Below are positions 6,368-9,475 of a DNA stretch of 9,475 nt, in pieces; positions within the stretch are counted from its first letter, which is position 1, and each line of letters opens with the position of its first letter. Below the pieces are notes generated by a model that saw only the letters and a list, made by a program, of their open reading frames with translations, did no database searches and was not told where the DNA came from. The translations under genes were made by a program, and so were the position numbers. Source of the DNA: Bacteroidales bacterium UBA5762 (GTDB taxonomy: Bacteria > Bacteroidota > Bacteroidia > Bacteroidales > TTA-H9); assembly GCA_002418865.1 (NCBI GenBank), contig DIEY01000045.1, positions 46,123 through 55,597 on the forward strand. The letters run 5' to 3'.

Positions 6368-9300
6368 ATGATTAAGTTTCTTATTAATCGGCCAATTGGA
6401 GTAAGTGTGATTGTGGTTGCAATAATAATATTATGCATCGTTGCTATTTTTAACATACCGACTACTTTTTTGCCTAAGTTGGAAGTCCCTGAGATTACTG
6501 TCATGGCCGATTATAATGAACTTGATGCTGAAATTTTCGATAAATATATAACAAGAATTTTTATTCAAAAATTAAACCAGACCAATAAAGTTAAAAGCAT
6601 TAATTCACAAACCACCAATGGCCATACTAAAATCTCAATATTATTTGAGCCTGGTACTAATATGGATTATGCCTTCTACGAAGTAAATGAAAAAGTGGAC
6701 CTTGCATTATTCGAAATTCCTTATAGAATTAATAGGCCTGATATTTTAAAACGTGTTTTATCTGATATTCCTCTTTGTTATGTTTCAGTAAATTTGAACG
6801 ACACCTTTGCAGCAAATGAAGATGTTGCGCAAAAATTCTTCGAGCTTTCGCAATGGACAAACGAGGTTTTTATTCCTCGTCTCGAACAAAATGAGCATAT
6901 CGCATTTGTTGATGTAACCGGCCTTGAAAAACCTTTTATAGAAATTAGCATTAACCCACAAAATATTACTAAACTTCAAATCAGCAATTCAGATTTGGCT
7001 TCGGCAATACAACAACAAGACATTAAAGTAACGGGTTTAAAATTCATCAAAGATAATTTATATCAAACCTATGGATTACGCAACGAGATTCAGGATATAA
7101 ATGATATAAGGAATTTATATTTGTCATTTCATGGGCATTTATACCGTCTTGGCGATATTGCCAATGTAAAATTAGTATATGAGAAACAAGAAGGCTATAC
7201 GATTTCCAACGGCCGTAAATCAATTATTTTGGCAGTCTATAAAAAATACAATTCGAGTTTGAATAGAGCCGAAACGGCTTTAGAAAATATAATCCAGTCT
7301 TTTAAAAGACAAAACCCCGAAATTAATTTAACAATTTCGAATAATCAAAGCATGATGTTGACTTCTTTGATTAATAATTTATTTGTAAGCTTATTATTGG
7401 GATTAATTATAGTTTTAATTATTGTTTTTTTCTTTTATTCTGATCCAAAAATTATAATAATTATCTCGCTTACAGTCCCTATTTCAGTGCTTTTTACTTT
7501 CTTATTGCTATATATTTTCAATATTACTTTAAATATAATTTCTTTATCGGGTTTAATTATTTCTCTTGGCTTAGCCATTGATAATGCAATAATCGTGACT
7601 GATAATATTACCCAGAAATTTCAAACCGATTATTATTCTTTTGATGACGCAATATCACTGGGAACCAATGAAATAATTGCCCCAATGCTGAGCTCATCAC
7701 TCACTACCTGCGTGGTTTTTCTTCCTTTGATATTTCTGAGCGGAATGGCAGGAATATTATTCTACGATCAGGCTGTAGCAATTGTTACAAGCCAAATTGC
7801 TTCATTTATCGTCTCTATAACTGTTATTCCTGTTTTATTTAAAATCGTTTTTAAAAATAGTCGTTCTCCAGTCGCCAATAAAACAAAGGATGATATACTC
7901 ACTTTGAAGAGGTTGTATGGCCAAGAAATTAGATGGACATTCTCACATAAACTTGCCATTGCAATAATAATTATTTTAATGATAAGTGGAGGAATACTTT
8001 CATTTTTAAATCTCGAAAAAGAGAGCATTCCTTCACTTCCCGAGGAGGATGGCTTAGTTACAATAGATTGGAATGAATCCATTAGCCCCGAATTAAATAA
8101 TATGAGAAGCAATAGTTTGATAAAAAATTTGAAGAATTTTCCGCAGTATTACGAAATTTATAGTGGCCGTCAGGATTTTAAGTACTCCGAAGTTTTTGGC
8201 GGATTATCAAACAAAACATATTTTTATATTAAGGCTAAATCACCAGAAGCCCTTATACGCATTAAGTCAGAAATTAATCAATTAATAAAGGAATATTATC
8301 CTTTAGCCTCGGTTGAATTTCTAAAAACAGATAATCCCATTAACCGCATATTTCGGGAAAGGAATACGGATAACCTTGTTAAAATTTATTCCAATAATGC
8401 TACAAATCTTGACCCTGACATGATTTATAAACTTATAGATGAATTCGAATCCAAAAATTTTTATATTTTAAAAAAGCCAACTACAGAATATTTATACGAA
8501 ATATTTCCAAAACATGAAAGAATGAGCGCTGCAAATATTGAGTTCTCTGATTTGCAAAATTCTATCCTTCAATATTTTGTTCCGCTCAAAACAAGTGAGA
8601 TTGAATTTGGTTCAACAAATGTTCCTATTTATGTAAAGTCGGGAAATAAATTTGATAATCATTTATTTTCGGAAGTATTTGTCAAGAATGAGGAAGGGGA
8701 TGAGGTTCCAATTGAATATTTGATAGAGATAAAAGGCAAGACGCAATATTCGATGATAGAATCCGACAAGGCTGGTCCTTATGTGTCATTTATTATACCA
8801 GCAACAGGAAAAGAGAGAACTCGATTGATAAAAGAGATCAATGATTACGAAAAACTACATCCAGATATGAAAATAAAACTCGAAGGTAGTTATTTTAATA
8901 ATCAAAATGTAATAAAAGAATTATCCTATATACTCATTATTTCTTTTCTCTTGCTTTATTTGATTCTTGCGGCTCAATTCGAATCATTGTGGATGCCATT
9001 AGTTGTCCTTTTTGAGATTCCCATTGACTTTGCTTTTGTTTTGATAGTCTATTTTATATTAGGAGAATCGTTGAATATTATGGCTCTAATAGGTTTGATT
9101 GTGATTTCAGGAATTATAATCAACGATAGCATTTTAAAAGTTGACAAAATTATTCATAATCAAAAAGATGGTTACGAACTTTTATCTGCAATTCATCAAG
9201 GAGGGGAGGCTCGTTTAAAAGCGATCCTGATAACTAGTTTGACTACTATAGGAGCGGTTATCCCACAAATGTTTGGGAAAGATGTGGCCAGTGTATTACA

Positions 9301-9406
9301 ATTTCCATTTTCTCTTGTATTGGTTTTGGGCTTGTTTATTGGAATCATTGTTAGCCTATTCCTTATTCCTTTGCTGTACTATTATGTAAGAATTTTGAAA
9401 AAATGA
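6368..9406 (+). CDS. RND efflux permease, subunit B (HAE1/AcrB-like)
   Basis: This 1012-aa inner-membrane protein is closer to the RND consensus than its upstream neighbour. It starts with the typical NRPIGVSVIVVAI of TM1 and carries TM2-TM6 (about 335-492), TM7 (529-546), the SLPEED turn (555-561) leading to TIDWNE (565-570), and TM8-TM12 (about 852-1006), including LAAQFESLWMPLVV (867-880). TM4 reads GLAIDNAIIV, so the AcrB Asp407 position is D405 and Asp408 is N406. TM10 reads GIIINDSILKVD, putting N919 at the Lys940 position with D920 and K924 close by. In TM11, RLKAILITSLTT gives R949 and T956 at the Arg971 and Thr978 positions. Asp-Asn in TM4 and Asn in TM10 occur in many non-AcrB HAE1 pumps, so it is probably active in proton-driven transport. 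It shares the adaptor with subunit A. No Shine-Dalgarno is visible. Substrate unknown. Confidence 0.94.
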   Translation: MIKFLINRPIGVSVIVVAIIILCIVAIFNIPTTFLPKLEVPEITVMADYNELDAEIFDKYITRIFIQKLNQTNKVKSINSQTTNGHTKISILFEPGTNMDYAFYEVNEKVDLALFEIPYRINRPDILKRVLSDIPLCYVSVNLNDTFAANEDVAQKFFELSQWTNEVFIPRLEQNEHIAFVDVTGLEKPFIEISINPQNITKLQISNSDLASAIQQQDIKVTGLKFIKDNLYQTYGLRNEIQDINDIRNLYLSFHGHLYRLGDIANVKLVYEKQEGYTISNGRKSIILAVYKKYNSSLNRAETALENIIQSFKRQNPEINLTISNNQSMMLTSLINNLFVSLLLGLIIVLIIVFFFYSDPKIIIIISLTVPISVLFTFLLLYIFNITLNIISLSGLIISLGLAIDNAIIVTDNITQKFQTDYYSFDDAISLGTNEIIAPMLSSSLTTCVVFLPLIFLSGMAGILFYDQAVAIVTSQIASFIVSITVIPVLFKIVFKNSRSPVANKTKDDILTLKRLYGQEIRWTFSHKLAIAIIIILMISGGILSFLNLEKESIPSLPEEDGLVTIDWNESISPELNNMRSNSLIKNLKNFPQYYEIYSGRQDFKYSEVFGGLSNKTYFYIKAKSPEALIRIKSEINQLIKEYYPLASVEFLKTDNPINRIFRERNTDNLVKIYSNNATNLDPDMIYKLIDEFESKNFYILKKPTTEYLYEIFPKHERMSAANIEFSDLQNSILQYFVPLKTSEIEFGSTNVPIYVKSGNKFDNHLFSEVFVKNEEGDEVPIEYLIEIKGKTQYSMIESDKAGPYVSFIIPATGKERTRLIKEINDYEKLHPDMKIKLEGSYFNNQNVIKELSYILIISFLLLYLILAAQFESLWMPLVVLFEIPIDFAFVLIVYFILGESLNIMALIGLIVISGIIINDSILKVDKIIHNQKDGYELLSAIHQGGEARLKAILITSLTTIGAVIPQMFGKDVASVLQFPFSLVLVLGLFIGIIVSLFLIPLLYYYVRILKK

Positions 9407-9422
9407 TTTTTCCCTTAAACCC

Positions 9423-9450
9423 AATTATTCTTTCCAATAATTTTATTTAT
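9423..9450 (+). terminator. Weak possible terminator: AT-only hairpin followed by T-rich tract
   Basis: AATTATT (9423-9429) and AATAATT (9436-9442) can pair around a 6-base loop (CTTTCC) and are followed by TTATTTAT. It lies 17 bases after the last stop codon, a sensible place for the end of the operon. The stem has no G-C pairs, so it would be unstable and may be chance. Confidence 0.25.
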
Positions 9451-9456
9451 TATTTA

Positions 9457-9474
9457 GATATTTTCCGTAATATC
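9457..9474. other. Short perfect dyad GATATT-N6-AATATC at the window edge
   Basis: Six-base arms pair across a 6-base spacer (TTCCGT). It could be a second weak hairpin, or a protein-binding dyad belonging to whatever gene lies to the right. Short arms in AT-rich DNA make chance a real alternative. Confidence 0.2.
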
Positions 9475-9475
9475 G

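Noticed and set aside
7768..8112. 114-aa minus-strand ORF opposite the second permease
   Set aside because: It mirrors TM6-TM7 and the SLPEED region of the permease; hydrophobic content on the antisense is expected and nothing else supports it.
9407..9475. Possible start of a downstream gene
   Set aside because: No start codon with a sustained open frame is visible on the + strand in the last 69 bases; only short AT-rich dyads are present.

Overview
The window looks like an AT-rich Bacteroidota (Bacteroidales-like) chromosome segment. The evidence is low GC throughout, mostly absent Shine-Dalgarno sequences, one candidate promoter of the Bacteroidetes TTG / TAnnTTTG type, two lipoproteins whose lipidated Cys is followed by Asn-Asn-Asp, and protein families typical of that phylum (a 6-bladed beta-propeller lipoprotein and Bacteroidetes-type paired RND permeases).

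Layout, all on the + strand. Positions 3-89 hold the last 28 codons of an unidentified upstream reading frame. A possible promoter overlaps its end. Five complete genes follow: a 6-bladed beta-propeller lipoprotein (225-1403), a membrane-anchored thioredoxin-like protein with a CSSC motif (1472-2062), an RND periplasmic adaptor lipoprotein (2079-3194), and two divergent RND permeases of 1047 aa (3207-6350) and 1012 aa (6368-9406). Gaps inside the run are 68, 16, 12 and 17 bases, so the last four genes are very probably co-transcribed and the first one likely joins them. The last 69 bases contain no gene, only two short AT-rich dyads, one of which could be a weak terminator. I see no RNA gene, CRISPR array, insertion sequence or origin.

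How the genes may work together. The adaptor and two permeases form the inner-membrane and periplasmic part of a tripartite efflux or export pump, plausibly with a mixed permease trimer as in MdtB/MdtC. No outer-membrane TolC-like channel is encoded here. The adjacent beta-propeller lipoprotein and CSSC protein are not standard drug-pump parts, which suggests a dedicated, thiol-related or peptide/protein-related export function rather than generic drug efflux; this last step is inference. Both permeases differ from the AcrB proton relay in TM4 and TM10, and the first differs most.
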